A DNA stretch of 64,000 nt, from contig CALXCO010000007.1 in NCBI GenBank assembly GCA_944386805.1, forward strand, positions 23,708-87,707, given 5' to 3'. The stretch comes from an uncultured Clostridia bacterium. Lineage in GTDB: Bacteria; Bacillota; Clostridia; Oscillospirales; Ruminococcaceae. Positions 27,616-36,260 of the stretch are shown here, piece after piece. Position numbers and translations under genes: made by a program. Positions within the stretch are counted from its first letter, which is position 1; each line of letters opens with the position of its first letter. The notes under the pieces were generated by a model that was given only the letters and a program-made list of their open reading frames with translations, had not been told where the DNA came from and ran no database searches.

Positions 27616-28524
27616 ATGGGAAGAATAACCCGTGCGCTTTCGCGCGATGGTTCGGCAATGGCGATGGCGATTTCTGCCACCGATATCGTCACCCGGATTG
27701 AACAGATACACCACACTTCGGCGGTCATCACAGCGGCTGCCGGACGTCTGGCGGCGGCAGCTTCGATGATGGGGGTGCTGCTCAAGGCGGAAAAGGATAC
27801 GCTGACACTGCGTCTGGATGGCGGAGGACCTGCCGGTGTTCTTCTTGCGGTATCCGACTCGCAGGGAAATGTCAAGGTTTCGGTGACCAATTCGGTCGTT
27901 GAGCTGCCGCTCAACAAGATGGGCAAACTGGATGTCGGCGGGGCAGTTGGCAGGAACGGAACCCTTTCGATTATCCGCGAGATGGGACTGAAAGAGCCGT
28001 ATATTGGACAGGTACCGATCGTATCGGGTGAGATTGCCGAGGATATCACCAACTATTATGCGACCTCGGAACAGACCCCGACTGTCTGCGGACTGGGCGT
28101 ACTGGTCAACCCCGATCTGACGGTACAGGCGGCAGGCGGCTTTCTGGTTCAGCTGCTGCCGTTTGCGGATGAAAAAGTAATCGACCGTCTGGAGGAAAAC
28201 ATCAAGGATCTGCCGCCGGTTTCGTCGATGATTCGGGACGGAATGACGCCGCAGGATATCGTGATGAAGCTGCTGGACGGACTGGAACCGGATATTCTGG
28301 ACGAATATCTGCCGGTTTACCGCTGCGGTTGCTCCAGAGAGAGAACGGAAGAGATGCTGCGTTCGTTGGGAAAAAAGGAACTGGACGAGATTATCCGGGA
28401 AGACCACGGCGCAGAAGTCTGCTGCCATTTCTGTGAAAAGAAATACCAGTTTACGGAAAGTGAACTGATTGCGCTGCGGGACAGCATCGATGCACCCGAC
28501 CAGCAGGATGGAGGTCAGGCATGA
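27616..28524 (+). CDS. hslO: Redox-regulated chaperone Hsp33
   Basis: 302 residues. N-terminal substrate domain with GRLAAAASMMG and VGRNGTLSIIREMGL, and the C-terminal zinc switch made of CGC in YRCGCSRER and CxxC in CCHFCEKKY. Oxidation releases zinc and activates holdase function; protects proteins in oxidative stress. GGAAAGGAAG precedes the ATG. The metallophosphoesterase gene overlaps by four bases. Confidence 0.95.
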   Translation: MGRITRALSRDGSAMAMAISATDIVTRIEQIHHTSAVITAAAGRLAAAASMMGVLLKAEKDTLTLRLDGGGPAGVLLAVSDSQGNVKVSVTNSVVELPLNKMGKLDVGGAVGRNGTLSIIREMGLKEPYIGQVPIVSGEIAEDITNYYATSEQTPTVCGLGVLVNPDLTVQAAGGFLVQLLPFADEKVIDRLEENIKDLPPVSSMIRDGMTPQDIVMKLLDGLEPDILDEYLPVYRCGCSRERTEEMLRSLGKKELDEIIREDHGAEVCCHFCEKKYQFTESELIALRDSIDAPDQQDGGQA

Positions 28525-29285
28525 GGGTACTGATCATCGGAGATGTTGTCGGTGCGCCGGGATGCAGCTTTGTCCGCGAGAAGCTTCCTTCTTTCAAACG
28601 GGCTGAGAAAATTGACGTGGTGATTGCCAATGGCGAAAACTCGGCGGTCGGAAATGGTGTGCTGCCCGGTTCAGCCGGACACCTGTTTGACAGCGGCGTC
28701 GACGTGCTGACCGGCGGCAACCATTCCTTCAAGCGTCGGGAAATTTATGATTATCTGCCCGATCATCCTAACCTGCTTCGGCCTGCAAATTACCCCGACT
28801 GCCCGTATGGGGAAGGATGGTTTGTACTGGATGGCGGCAGCTATACAATGCTGGTTATCAGTGTACTGGGGCTGGTGTATCTGGAGCCGCTGGACGATCC
28901 GTTCAAGACGGTTGACCGGATTATTCAGCAGCATCCCGCGACCTATACAATTGTTGATTTTCACGCCGAAGCAACCGGCGAAAAGATGGCGATGGGATAC
29001 TATCTCGACGGCAGAGTTTCAGCTGTCGTCGGGACCCATACTCATGTACAGACGGCAGACGAACAGATTTTGGAAAAGGGGACCGGCTATATTTCTGATT
29101 TGGGGATGACCGGCCCGGTTCGTTCGATTCTCGGAACGTCGCCTGAGGATATTGTCCGCAAGATGACGACCCATCTGCCGACCCGTTTTCATGTCCCGGA
29201 AGGGGACTGCAAGCTGGAAGGGGTTATTCTTGACCTTGCCAAAAACGGGTTGTGCACCGGAATCCGCCGGGTGCAGCTGCGCTGA
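28521..29285 (+). CDS. YmdB-like metallophosphoesterase (TIGR00282 family)
   Basis: 254 residues. Metal-site motifs: VLIIGDVVGAPG, NGENSAVGNG, GGNHSFKRRE, VDFHAEATGEK, and VGTHTHVQTAD. The Bacillus member hydrolyses 2',3'-cyclic nucleotides and affects biofilm genes. ATGA overlap with hslO indicates translational coupling. Confidence 0.92.
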   Translation: MRVLIIGDVVGAPGCSFVREKLPSFKRAEKIDVVIANGENSAVGNGVLPGSAGHLFDSGVDVLTGGNHSFKRREIYDYLPDHPNLLRPANYPDCPYGEGWFVLDGGSYTMLVISVLGLVYLEPLDDPFKTVDRIIQQHPATYTIVDFHAEATGEKMAMGYYLDGRVSAVVGTHTHVQTADEQILEKGTGYISDLGMTGPVRSILGTSPEDIVRKMTTHLPTRFHVPEGDCKLEGVILDLAKNGLCTGIRRVQLR

Positions 29286-29316
29286 GAGAAATTTGGCATA
29301 TAGGTGCAGATAATAA

Positions 29317-29874
29317 ATGAATCAAACATTTTATGCTTACCATGTTGTGACTGAGCGACCGATGGAAGTTGGACAGCAGATTTTGATGGATGCCGCGCAT
29401 CCCAATGGTGTATACCGTCGGGTAATGGAGAAGCGTGCAGAAGTGGAAGCAATCTGGAAAAACCCAGGCGGATATAATGCCGATCAGTTGGAGCATCATA
29501 TCCGCGTAGCTCTTCGGGAACTGGCACTGGAAGAGATTCGACAGCAGCGATTTGACCAGTACCCGTCCAGAATGTATTGCCTGTATGTTTCCCGTGGGCT
29601 GAAAGAAGCGCGCCAGTGGGCAGAATGTTTTGTCAATTGGGGACGTCCGACTTTTTCGATTGTCCGTTTGAAGGTTGAGGGAAGCAGCTTTGCGGGTGAT
29701 GCCAACAATTGTTTTGATGCGTTGACCGACCGCGAAGCAAATCTGAAACTGGCAGAACGGTACTGGGAGAATCTCCCCAACCTGCGCGGTGAGCCGCTGA
29801 TTGAAGAAATTCTGGCGAGTGGTCGAATAACGGTCGATCAGATAGTTGAACAGATTGGATGCAATCTCAAATAA
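29317..29874 (+). CDS. DUF2441-like protein
   Basis: 185 residues, no signal peptide or membrane segment. The start YAYHVVTERPMEVGQQI and the middle SRMYCLYVSRGLKEARQWAE (20 residues at about 86) resemble DUF2441 proteins, a family of unknown function, often with an ART-like or RNA-ligase-free small fold. It lies between ymdB-like and pduL genes; codon use is a little more AT-rich than hslO. Function not assigned. Confidence 0.65.
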   Translation: MNQTFYAYHVVTERPMEVGQQILMDAAHPNGVYRRVMEKRAEVEAIWKNPGGYNADQLEHHIRVALRELALEEIRQQRFDQYPSRMYCLYVSRGLKEARQWAECFVNWGRPTFSIVRLKVEGSSFAGDANNCFDALTDREANLKLAERYWENLPNLRGEPLIEEILASGRITVDQIVEQIGCNLK

Positions 29875-29906
29875 CCATCGGCCAGTCGAAAAATGGAAAG
29901 ATAGCC

Positions 29907-29935
29907 TTGCAATTTTCGGCAAATAGTTTTATAAT
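29907..29935 (+). promoter_or_regulatory. pduL promoter
   Basis: TTGCAA (29907-29912), 17-base spacer, TATAAT (29930-29935). Confidence 0.7.
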
Positions 29936-29988
29936 AGAGACAGTGAGAGGGTTTTTCTCCCCGAAAATCAGAAAGGAATGTCATCATT

Positions 29989-30564
29989 ATGTCCAAACAG
30001 TTTATTGTTGAAACTTCCGCAAGACACGTACATGTTACCAAAGAAACTCTGGCTACCCTGTTCGGTGCCGATGCAGTTCTGCATAACAAAAAGAACCTTT
30101 CCCAGCCCGGCCAGTTCGCATGTGAAGAAAAGGTTACCGTTGTTGGCCCCAAAGGCTCTCTGAAATGCTCGATTCTTGGCCCGGAAAGATCTGCTGACCA
30201 GATCGAGGTTTCCTTTACAGATGCACGTGCACTGGGTGTTGTTCCTCCTGTCCGTGAATCTGGCGATGTTGCCGGTTCTGCTCCCTGCAAACTGGTTGGT
30301 CCCTGCGGAGAAGTTGAGCTGAGCGAAGGCGTTATCGTTGCAAAACGTCATATCCATATGACTCCTGCTGATGCTGAAGAAATGGGCATCAAGGACAAAG
30401 ATGTCGTTTGGGTTAAAGTAAACACCAACGGCAGAAGCGTTGTATTTGGCGATGTTGTCTGCCGCGTCAGCAGCAACTATGCGCTGGCTATGCACATCGA
30501 TACCGATGAAGCAAACGCTGCCGGCTGCGCTGGCACTGTTATGGGCGAGATTGTTACCCTGTAA
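29989..30564 (+). CDS. pduL: Phosphate acyltransferase, PduL family
   Basis: 191 residues. Two beta-barrel halves with zinc His motifs ARHVHVTKE near the start and KRHIHMTPADAEEMG in the second half. Converts acyl-CoA (acetyl- or propionyl-) plus phosphate to acyl phosphate. It lacks an N-terminal microcompartment-targeting extension and has no microcompartment genes around it, so it is likely the housekeeping acetate-forming enzyme. Codon use is strongly biased (GCT, GTT, GAA), indicating high expression. Confidence 0.92.
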   Translation: MSKQFIVETSARHVHVTKETLATLFGADAVLHNKKNLSQPGQFACEEKVTVVGPKGSLKCSILGPERSADQIEVSFTDARALGVVPPVRESGDVAGSAPCKLVGPCGEVELSEGVIVAKRHIHMTPADAEEMGIKDKDVVWVKVNTNGRSVVFGDVVCRVSSNYALAMHIDTDEANAAGCAGTVMGEIVTL

Positions 30565-30577
30565 ATCTGTTATGAGA

Positions 30578-30613
30578 AAAAGCACCCTTTCCATCAGGAG
30601 AGGGTGCTTTTGT
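30578..30613. terminator. Bidirectional terminator after pduL
   Basis: AAAGCACCCT with TC pairs with GA-GAGGGTGCTTT; T-runs on both sides of two convergent genes. Confidence 0.85.
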
Positions 30614-30646
30614 CGATAATGAGAGATTTTGACGGAACAATCTGAT

Positions 30647-31558
30647 TTACGGCATTTTGTAAACCGGATCGAGCTGAATCAGTTCCGACAGGGTGTCAAT
30701 TTCAATGATATCGCCTTCATTGCAGGGACGCGGCTCGATATGGAACTGATCGTTGTAATGGGTGAGGGGAACATCATCCCAGTAGCACTGTTTTCCTCCG
30801 GGAGAATTGAAAAGGAGCGGGAGCAGCTGTTCCATTTTTTTACCATCTTCTTCGGTCCAGAAGGTAATATCATACATATGATAGCAATCCTGTCCGCCGA
30901 TTTTCATACCGGTGACCAGGCCGTTTTTGACAATCAGCCGCCAGTCGTCGGTCTGGTCCATATGGACCCCGACGTAAGAAGCGCAGTATTCATACGGACG
31001 AATCAGCTTCGGATTGCAGAGATACAGGTCAGAGTCCAGTACATAGGCATTGCCGAACAAATCCCGGACCTTCATGGCGGAGGAAATGTTGTTCATTTCC
31101 TTATAATCGGGGTTTTCGACAAAACGAATCATCGGATATTTTTTCAGCAGCACATCAAACTGTTCGCCGAGGTACCCACGGACGATGACAATTTCCGGAA
31201 TACCTGCCGCGACGATTGCATCCAGCATCGTTTCGATCATCGGGCGTCCATGAATCCGGATGAGTGCTTTGGGGGTATTCAGGGTGATGGGCATCAGTCT
31301 TGAACCGAATCCAGCTGCAAGAATGACCGCGCGTTTGACTTTATAGGGTGCGAGTGCGTCCATTCCGGCGTCGGTAATCCGGTAACCGTTGTTTTCATCG
31401 GCAGAAACGGTGCCTGATTCGAGTGCATGGGTCAGCAGCTGGTTGACAGCACCCAGCGAAAAGCCGGTTGCGGCAGAGATACTGCGCTGGGTATGTTTTT
31501 CGTCTTTATGATACAGCAGATGGGTCAGCAGGGTAAAATCCCGTTTAGTCAGTTGCAT
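30647..31558 (-). CDS. Winged-helix plus sugar/choline-phosphate nucleotidyltransferase (LicC-like)
   Basis: 303 residues, two parts. Residues 1-68 are a winged-helix region (TLLTHLLYHKDEKHTQ, SISAATGFSLGAVNQLL). From about 75 a nucleotidyltransferase starts with AVILAAGFGSRLMPITLNTP and KALIRIHGRPMIETML; the metal Asp pair is in VLDSDLYLCNP. The form fits phosphocholine cytidylyltransferases of the LicC type, giving CDP-choline for decorating wall polymers, but other NDP-sugar products are possible. Start at 31558 is chosen (AGGAAAGGAA upstream). Confidence 0.78.
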   Translation of the reverse strand: MQLTKRDFTLLTHLLYHKDEKHTQRSISAATGFSLGAVNQLLTHALESGTVSADENNGYRITDAGMDALAPYKVKRAVILAAGFGSRLMPITLNTPKALIRIHGRPMIETMLDAIVAAGIPEIVIVRGYLGEQFDVLLKKYPMIRFVENPDYKEMNNISSAMKVRDLFGNAYVLDSDLYLCNPKLIRPYEYCASYVGVHMDQTDDWRLIVKNGLVTGMKIGGQDCYHMYDITFWTEEDGKKMEQLLPLLFNSPGGKQCYWDDVPLTHYNDQFHIEPRPCNEGDIIEIDTLSELIQLDPVYKMP

Positions 31559-31742
31559 ATCAACATTTCCTTTCCTGTGTTCATAGGGAATATGATAGCA
31601 CAAAAAAATGAACAGTGCAAGACACAGGCCGAATTTGTTCGATTATTTGATACAAAAGATGATGTTTTTCGTCAAAACAGGTCAGGAAAAGGGTTTATAT
31701 TAACATTTCAACACTTTTCCCCAAAAAGATCGCCGGAATCAC

Positions 31743-31771
31743 TTGTAATTTTGATAACGATATGATATGAT
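31743..31771 (+). promoter_or_regulatory. nrdR promoter
   Basis: TTGTAA (31743-31748), 17-base spacer, TATGAT (31766-31771). Confidence 0.55.
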
Positions 31772-31808
31772 AGGGTAAAGAAAAACTGCCGGGAAGGAAT
31801 GATGGAAG

Positions 31809-32264
31809 ATGAAATGCCCATATTGCGGCTACAATGAAAGTAAGGTAATTGACTCCCGACCGACCGAGGATGATGAGAAGATTCGAAGAAGGCGGGAATG
31901 CCTTTCCTGTGGAAAACGGTTTACGACGTATGAAATTGTGGAGACGGCTCCGTTGATGGTGGTCAAGAAGGACCATTCCCGGCAATTGTTTGACCGGGAA
32001 AAACTGATGCGGGGAATCATCCGTGCCTGTGATAAACGTCCGGTAACCAGCGAGATGATTATTGGAATCGTGGACCGGATTGAGCAGAGCTATGTGAATC
32101 GGATGCTGCGCGAAGTATCGTCGGAGGAACTGGGAGAAGCGGTTCTGCTGGAACTGAAAAAGCTGGATAAGGTGGCATACATTCGGTTTGCATCGGTTTA
32201 CCGGGATTTTTCGGATGTAGAAACCTTTATCAATGAACTTTTGAAACTGCAAAACGAGGAATAA
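31809..32264 (+). CDS. nrdR: Transcriptional repressor NrdR
   Basis: 151 residues. Zinc ribbon MKCPYCG and RECLSCGKRFTTYE, then the ATP-cone domain from VVKKDHSRQLFDREKL. Senses dATP/ATP and represses ribonucleotide reductase genes. Full family length; GGAAGG upstream of the ATG. Confidence 0.96.
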   Translation: MKCPYCGYNESKVIDSRPTEDDEKIRRRRECLSCGKRFTTYEIVETAPLMVVKKDHSRQLFDREKLMRGIIRACDKRPVTSEMIIGIVDRIEQSYVNRMLREVSSEELGEAVLLELKKLDKVAYIRFASVYRDFSDVETFINELLKLQNEE

Positions 32265-32445
32265 ATTTTTTTTGGAAATAATATTCTTTGTTGCAACTTT
32301 TTCCCATCCCTGTACGTATTACATATAGAAGACACAAACAGCGTCCTTTGCATCTGGTTGGGGAGAAGCAATGGAGCTGTTAGTGGAGGTGATAATCTGC
32401 ACGATGTCTGATGGTACAAAAACTTTTAAAAATCGTGGAGAATCC

Positions 32446-32474
32446 TTGACAATATTTGACAGGGATGGTAGAAT
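32446..32474 (+). promoter_or_regulatory. Promoter of the wall-binding protein gene
   Basis: TTGACA (32446-32451), 17-base spacer, TAGAAT (32469-32474). The 291-base gap after nrdR otherwise holds only a doubtful short frame. Confidence 0.7.
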
Positions 32475-32498
32475 GAAGTTGGATAAGAAACATTGTCC

Positions 32499-32539
32499 TT
32501 TCCGTTTGAAGATCATTTGGGGAAGTCTCAAACGGGAAA
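32499..32539 (+). promoter_or_regulatory. 5' leader hairpin next to the ribosome site
   Basis: TTTCCGTTTGA pairs with TCAAACGGGAAA (one bulged base) around an 18-base loop, ending seven bases before AAGGAG. Likely an mRNA-stabilising structure of a strongly expressed gene. Confidence 0.5.
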
Positions 32540-32561
32540 ATTATGTAAGGAGTGAATGAAA

Positions 32562-33932
32562 ATGAAAAAAACTTTGAAAAAAGTTATTGCACTGGCGCTC
32601 TCATCGGCAACTGCATTCTCTGTATTTGCTGTAAGTGCATCGGCTGCGCAGTATGTTAATACCCATTCTAATAGCTACTGGGGCAGCTATTGGTGCGGTT
32701 ATTGCCATGACTATCACAACCTGTCGGAGGATGTTTACTGGGATCATTACGACTGGTATTACAATGATGGGTACTACGATGGATACTATTACGGTGATTC
32801 CTATGTCCAATTGACTGCTAACCAGTGGGTTGGCGGCGAAATCTCTGTAAAGGTTCCGTCCGGTGCAAAGGTTGTTAAATGCACATGGTCTGATCTTTAT
32901 AACGTTACTGCTATTTCTCCGCTCCGTCTTGAAAAGGTAACAAACGCAAAAATTGATGGAGTAGGTTCCTATCGTGCTACTTGTACTGTTGATTTTCAGT
33001 ATACAATCAGACCTGGAAAAGTTGTTACTGAATCGGTAAGTGTGACAATTAAAGGCACCGCATATAAAGATCCCAATGAAGCTATGGAACACCCTGATTA
33101 TCAGAAAGTGGAAACCAGCTACGGCAGCTATTATCCCGATTATCCTTACTGGCCCGGATATGACGAGAGCGACGGCTTCTGGTACAACGGCGTATGGTAC
33201 AGCTATTCTGACGGCTACTACTGGAACGGTAAATGGTATCCTTACTATCCCGGCTCCGGTTCCACCTCTATCCGTAAAGAGTACACTGTAGACTGGAGCA
33301 CCGATACATTCTATTACAATGGTAAAAAACAGGTTCCGACCGCTACTGTCACTGTTGGCAGCAGAACCATTGAACTGAATGTCAAGCTGACCAGCGGCAA
33401 TGGCATTGATGTCGGCAAGCATCGCGTTGTTGCATCTGTTCCTTCCGGATACAGCGGAATCAAACTGGACGGAGCTTCTTTGTACTACAACATTGAAGAA
33501 CCGCTCAAGAGTGGTTTTGTCTATGAAGACGGCTACACCTACTACTACGAAGGCGGCAAGGCTGTCACCGGTTGGAAGACCATTTCGGGTGATACCTACT
33601 ACTTCGAAAAGGGCGGCAAAGCCGCTACTGGCTGGAGATGGCTGAACAATGCCTGGTACTACTTCGGCTCTGACGGCAAGATGCAGACTGGCTGGGTACG
33701 TGACGGCGGTAAGATTTACTACTGCTACGATTCCGGCGTAATGGCGAAATCCACCTGGCTGAAGCTCGACGGTTACTGGTACTACTTCTACAACGACGGC
33801 CGTATGGCTGAATCCGAATGGGTATACAGCGGCGGCAAGTGGTACTTCCTGGCTGGCGATGGCCGTATGGCGACCAACACCACGATTCCTGGCGGTTATT
33901 ATGTTAACTCGGCTGGTGTATGGGTGAAATAA
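32562..33932 (+). CDS. Secreted protein with C-terminal cell-wall-binding (choline-type) repeats
   Basis: 456 residues. Signal peptide MKKTLKKVIALALSSATAFS, cleavage after AVSASA. A Tyr/Trp/Asp-rich segment follows, then two beta domains without clear family, one with VDWSTDTFYYNGKKQV (Ig-like/Big type). The last 130 residues hold about six aromatic repeats of the form GxxYYFxxGGKxxTGW, as in choline-binding or glucan-binding proteins. It should be anchored non-covalently to wall polymer. Start at 32562 has AAGGAG nine bases before; the ATG at 32556 is only three bases from it. Confidence 0.85.
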   Translation: MKKTLKKVIALALSSATAFSVFAVSASAAQYVNTHSNSYWGSYWCGYCHDYHNLSEDVYWDHYDWYYNDGYYDGYYYGDSYVQLTANQWVGGEISVKVPSGAKVVKCTWSDLYNVTAISPLRLEKVTNAKIDGVGSYRATCTVDFQYTIRPGKVVTESVSVTIKGTAYKDPNEAMEHPDYQKVETSYGSYYPDYPYWPGYDESDGFWYNGVWYSYSDGYYWNGKWYPYYPGSGSTSIRKEYTVDWSTDTFYYNGKKQVPTATVTVGSRTIELNVKLTSGNGIDVGKHRVVASVPSGYSGIKLDGASLYYNIEEPLKSGFVYEDGYTYYYEGGKAVTGWKTISGDTYYFEKGGKAATGWRWLNNAWYYFGSDGKMQTGWVRDGGKIYYCYDSGVMAKSTWLKLDGYWYYFYNDGRMAESEWVYSGGKWYFLAGDGRMATNTTIPGGYYVNSAGVWVK

Positions 33933-34004
33933 GCAGATATTTCCGATTGATCTGCATGCAGATATCTTCCCCATAAGACAGGACAAGTGACATCCTGTCG
34001 AACG

Positions 34005-34041
34005 AAAGGGCAGGGATGGCGAAAGCTATCCCTGCCCTTTT
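34005..34041. terminator. Bidirectional terminator
   Basis: AAAGGGCAGGGAT and its complement around 11 bases with T-run, between convergent genes. A weaker hairpin, GACAGGA/TCCTGTC, precedes it at 33977-33999. Confidence 0.88.
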
Positions 34042-34055
34042 GGTGCGCGGTGGTA

Positions 34056-34331
34056 TTAAAAGAGGGTTTCAATATGAATCACCGGCCAGAGATGGAGCAA
34101 AGGTTTTTGCTGAATCGAAGCGTTTTCGAGCAGTGTTTCAACACTCTCAAAGCTTTGTTCATCACCGTCAACCCAGAGGGAAACATACTGGGCAGACCCA
34201 CTGCGTGAGATAAAGCACGCCACGCCATTTGCTGTAAATTCCAGTTCACGTCCCCGGTCGATCAGCCAGATCAGAGCAGCCAGCGATTTTTCGTCCAAAA
34301 GTTCCCGTTCAATTTGTTCATACAGTCCCAT
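34056..34331 (-). CDS. Small protein of unknown function
   Basis: 91 residues, cytoplasmic, acidic. Not recognised. Helical N-terminus (MGLYEQIERELLDEKSLAAL), then a beta-rich part with VACFISRSGSAQYVSLWVD. GGGAG precedes the ATG at 34331. It lies just downstream of the asparagine-synthase-like gene and its terminator, with no promoter of its own visible, so it may be read by partial read-through from the peptidoglycan operon. Confidence 0.6.
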   Translation of the reverse strand: MGLYEQIERELLDEKSLAALIWLIDRGRELEFTANGVACFISRSGSAQYVSLWVDGDEQSFESVETLLENASIQQKPLLHLWPVIHIETLF

Positions 34332-34351
34332 AGAAAACTCCCTATACAACA

Positions 34352-34386
34352 AACCCCAGCTGAAAATACATGATTCAGCTGGGGTT
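34352..34386 (-). terminator. Terminator of the D-Asp operon
   Basis: AACCCCAGCTGAA pairs perfectly with TTCAGCTGGGGTT around nine bases; on the minus strand TTTGTTGTAT follows. Confidence 0.8.
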
Positions 34387-34395
34387 ATGTTTTGA

Positions 34396-36240
34396 TTAGT
34401 TTTTAATAAAGAATTCTTCGTACCAGAGGATAAAGGTATAAATGACCCAGATCTTCTTCATATTGAGTTTGACGCCGTTTTTATGGTCGTCCAGCATTTT
34501 GCGGATATAATCGTGGTTAAAGAACATCGCCGCGACTTCACCGTCAAATTTTTCTCTGACCATCTCGTAATACTTGTCCTGGCGCAGCCAGTCGCTGAGG
34601 GGGACAGGGAAGCCGAGTTTTTTCTTATTGGCCGTACGTTCCGGAATTTCCTTGATTGCCGCACCACGGAGCGCCCGCTTGGTCACCTCATCGTAGGCAC
34701 GGTAGCGGGTTGGAATCTGAACAGCCAGTTCCAGCATTTTTTTATCAAGGAAGGGGACGCGAAGCTCCAGCGAATTCGCCATGCTCATCCGGTCAGCTTT
34801 CTGGAGGATATCATACAGCATCCAGGTGTACATATCCACATACTGGAGGGTAGTCGGTTCATCGAAGCCCTTCATCCGGTCGAACAGCGGACGTGCATAA
34901 TCGGTCGGGTCCTTGGCATGGTATTTTTTCTTGAGGACCTGGTCACGGTTTGCGGAGGTAAAGTTATAATTTGCCCGCATAAACCGCTGATAAGGTTCCA
35001 TTGCACCGCGCAGAATGAACTGTTTGCCTTTAAAGTCAGGCATGTGTTTTACAACACCGGCAGCTGCACGGCGAATCTGGCGGGGGATACGGGAATACTG
35101 CTGGAAATGACCGCCTGCAAGGTACATCGGATAACCGCCAAACAGCTCGTCAGCGCCCTCACCCGACAGCACGACCTTGACATATTTTGCTGCGTTCTGT
35201 GCGAGAAAATAGAGCGGAATTTCCGACGGATTGGGGAGGGGTTCATCCATGTAATACTGGATTTTGGAAGCCATTCCGAAATAATCATCCGCATCGATTT
35301 TGTTGCTGATATTCTGGACACCCACGACTTTGGAAAAATCCTGCGCATAGGACAATTCAGAATACTTTTCTTCCGCATATCCAACAGTGAAGGTTTTAAC
35401 ATCGCTGGTGCATTTGGCGACTTCCTGAACAACATAAGACGAGTCGATACCACTGGAGAGGAAGCAGCCGACCTCAACATCGGCGATCTGATGAGCCTGA
35501 ACCGATTCGGTAAAGGTTTTGGAGATCAGGTCTTCCCATTCTTCCAACGTTTTGCTCTCGTCGATCTTATAGGTTACTTCGTAGTAACGTTCAATCTTCA
35601 TTTCGCCGTTCTGCCAGGTGAAGCAGCAGCCGGAGGGCAGCTTATAGACATTTTTAAACATCGTTTCGCTGTCCGGAACATACTCATAGCAGAGCCAGTC
35701 GGGGAGACGTTCTTCGTTCAGCTCCTTTTCAAAACGAGGATGCTCAAGGAAGGACTTGATTTCACTGCCGAAGAGGAAGGTATCGCCCTTTTTGTAATAA
35801 TAAAACGGCTTGATACCGAAGATATCTCTTGCTCCAAACAGTTTTTTCTCTTTTTTGTCCCAGATGACAAAGGCGTACATTCCGCGCAGCTTGTCCAGCA
35901 AGCCTTTTCCGCCGTACTCCTCATATCCATGCAGCAATACTTCCGAGTCAGTTTCGGTGGTAAAGACATGCCCTTTTTCCAGCAGATCGGCGCGAATAGA
36001 CTGATAGTTATAGATCTCTCCGTTGAAAACCAGCACCATTGAACGATCTTCGTTAAAAATCGGCTGGCTGCCGCCGGACAGGTCGATGATTGCCAGCCGC
36101 CGGAAACCCAGCGCGATATCTTCATCGACATAGCTAGCTGCCTGGTCAGGGCCACGGTGGGTAATCCGGTTTCCCATAGCGTCGATTACTTTTTCAGCAT
36201 CAGGCAGTCCGTTGACCGAAAATCCTGCAAATCCACACAT
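34396..36240 (-). CDS. asnB: Asparagine-synthase-type glutamine amidotransferase
   Basis: 614 residues. N-terminal glutaminase with catalytic Cys2 (MCGFAGFSV) and the GRGPDQAA-like THRGPDQAASY loop; C-terminal ATP-pyrophosphatase with the PP-loop FLSSGIDSSYV. AsnB enzymes make asparagine from aspartate; in Lactococcus a homologue (AsnH) amidates the D-Asp of peptidoglycan. Lying 20 bases after an aspartate racemase and a D-aspartate-ligase-like gene, the second role is likely here, as inference. GGGGGA upstream of the ATG. Confidence 0.88.
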   Translation of the reverse strand: MCGFAGFSVNGLPDAEKVIDAMGNRITHRGPDQAASYVDEDIALGFRRLAIIDLSGGSQPIFNEDRSMVLVFNGEIYNYQSIRADLLEKGHVFTTETDSEVLLHGYEEYGGKGLLDKLRGMYAFVIWDKKEKKLFGARDIFGIKPFYYYKKGDTFLFGSEIKSFLEHPRFEKELNEERLPDWLCYEYVPDSETMFKNVYKLPSGCCFTWQNGEMKIERYYEVTYKIDESKTLEEWEDLISKTFTESVQAHQIADVEVGCFLSSGIDSSYVVQEVAKCTSDVKTFTVGYAEEKYSELSYAQDFSKVVGVQNISNKIDADDYFGMASKIQYYMDEPLPNPSEIPLYFLAQNAAKYVKVVLSGEGADELFGGYPMYLAGGHFQQYSRIPRQIRRAAAGVVKHMPDFKGKQFILRGAMEPYQRFMRANYNFTSANRDQVLKKKYHAKDPTDYARPLFDRMKGFDEPTTLQYVDMYTWMLYDILQKADRMSMANSLELRVPFLDKKMLELAVQIPTRYRAYDEVTKRALRGAAIKEIPERTANKKKLGFPVPLSDWLRQDKYYEMVREKFDGEVAAMFFNHDYIRKMLDDHKNGVKLNMKKIWVIYTFILWYEEFFIKN

Positions 36241-36260
36241 TTACACTTCCCCCATTCCAC

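Noticed and set aside
32371..32559. 62-codon frame before the wall-binding protein, stop overlapping its start
   Set aside because: It contains the strong TTGACA-17-TAGAAT promoter and the leader hairpin, and matches no family. A GGGGAG site keeps it barely possible.
32601..33986. 461-codon minus-strand frame opposite the wall-binding protein
   Set aside because: Repetitive coding on the plus strand produces it; no ribosome site or family.
34483..36042. 519-codon plus-strand frame opposite asnB
   Set aside because: Antisense shadow of a recognised enzyme gene.
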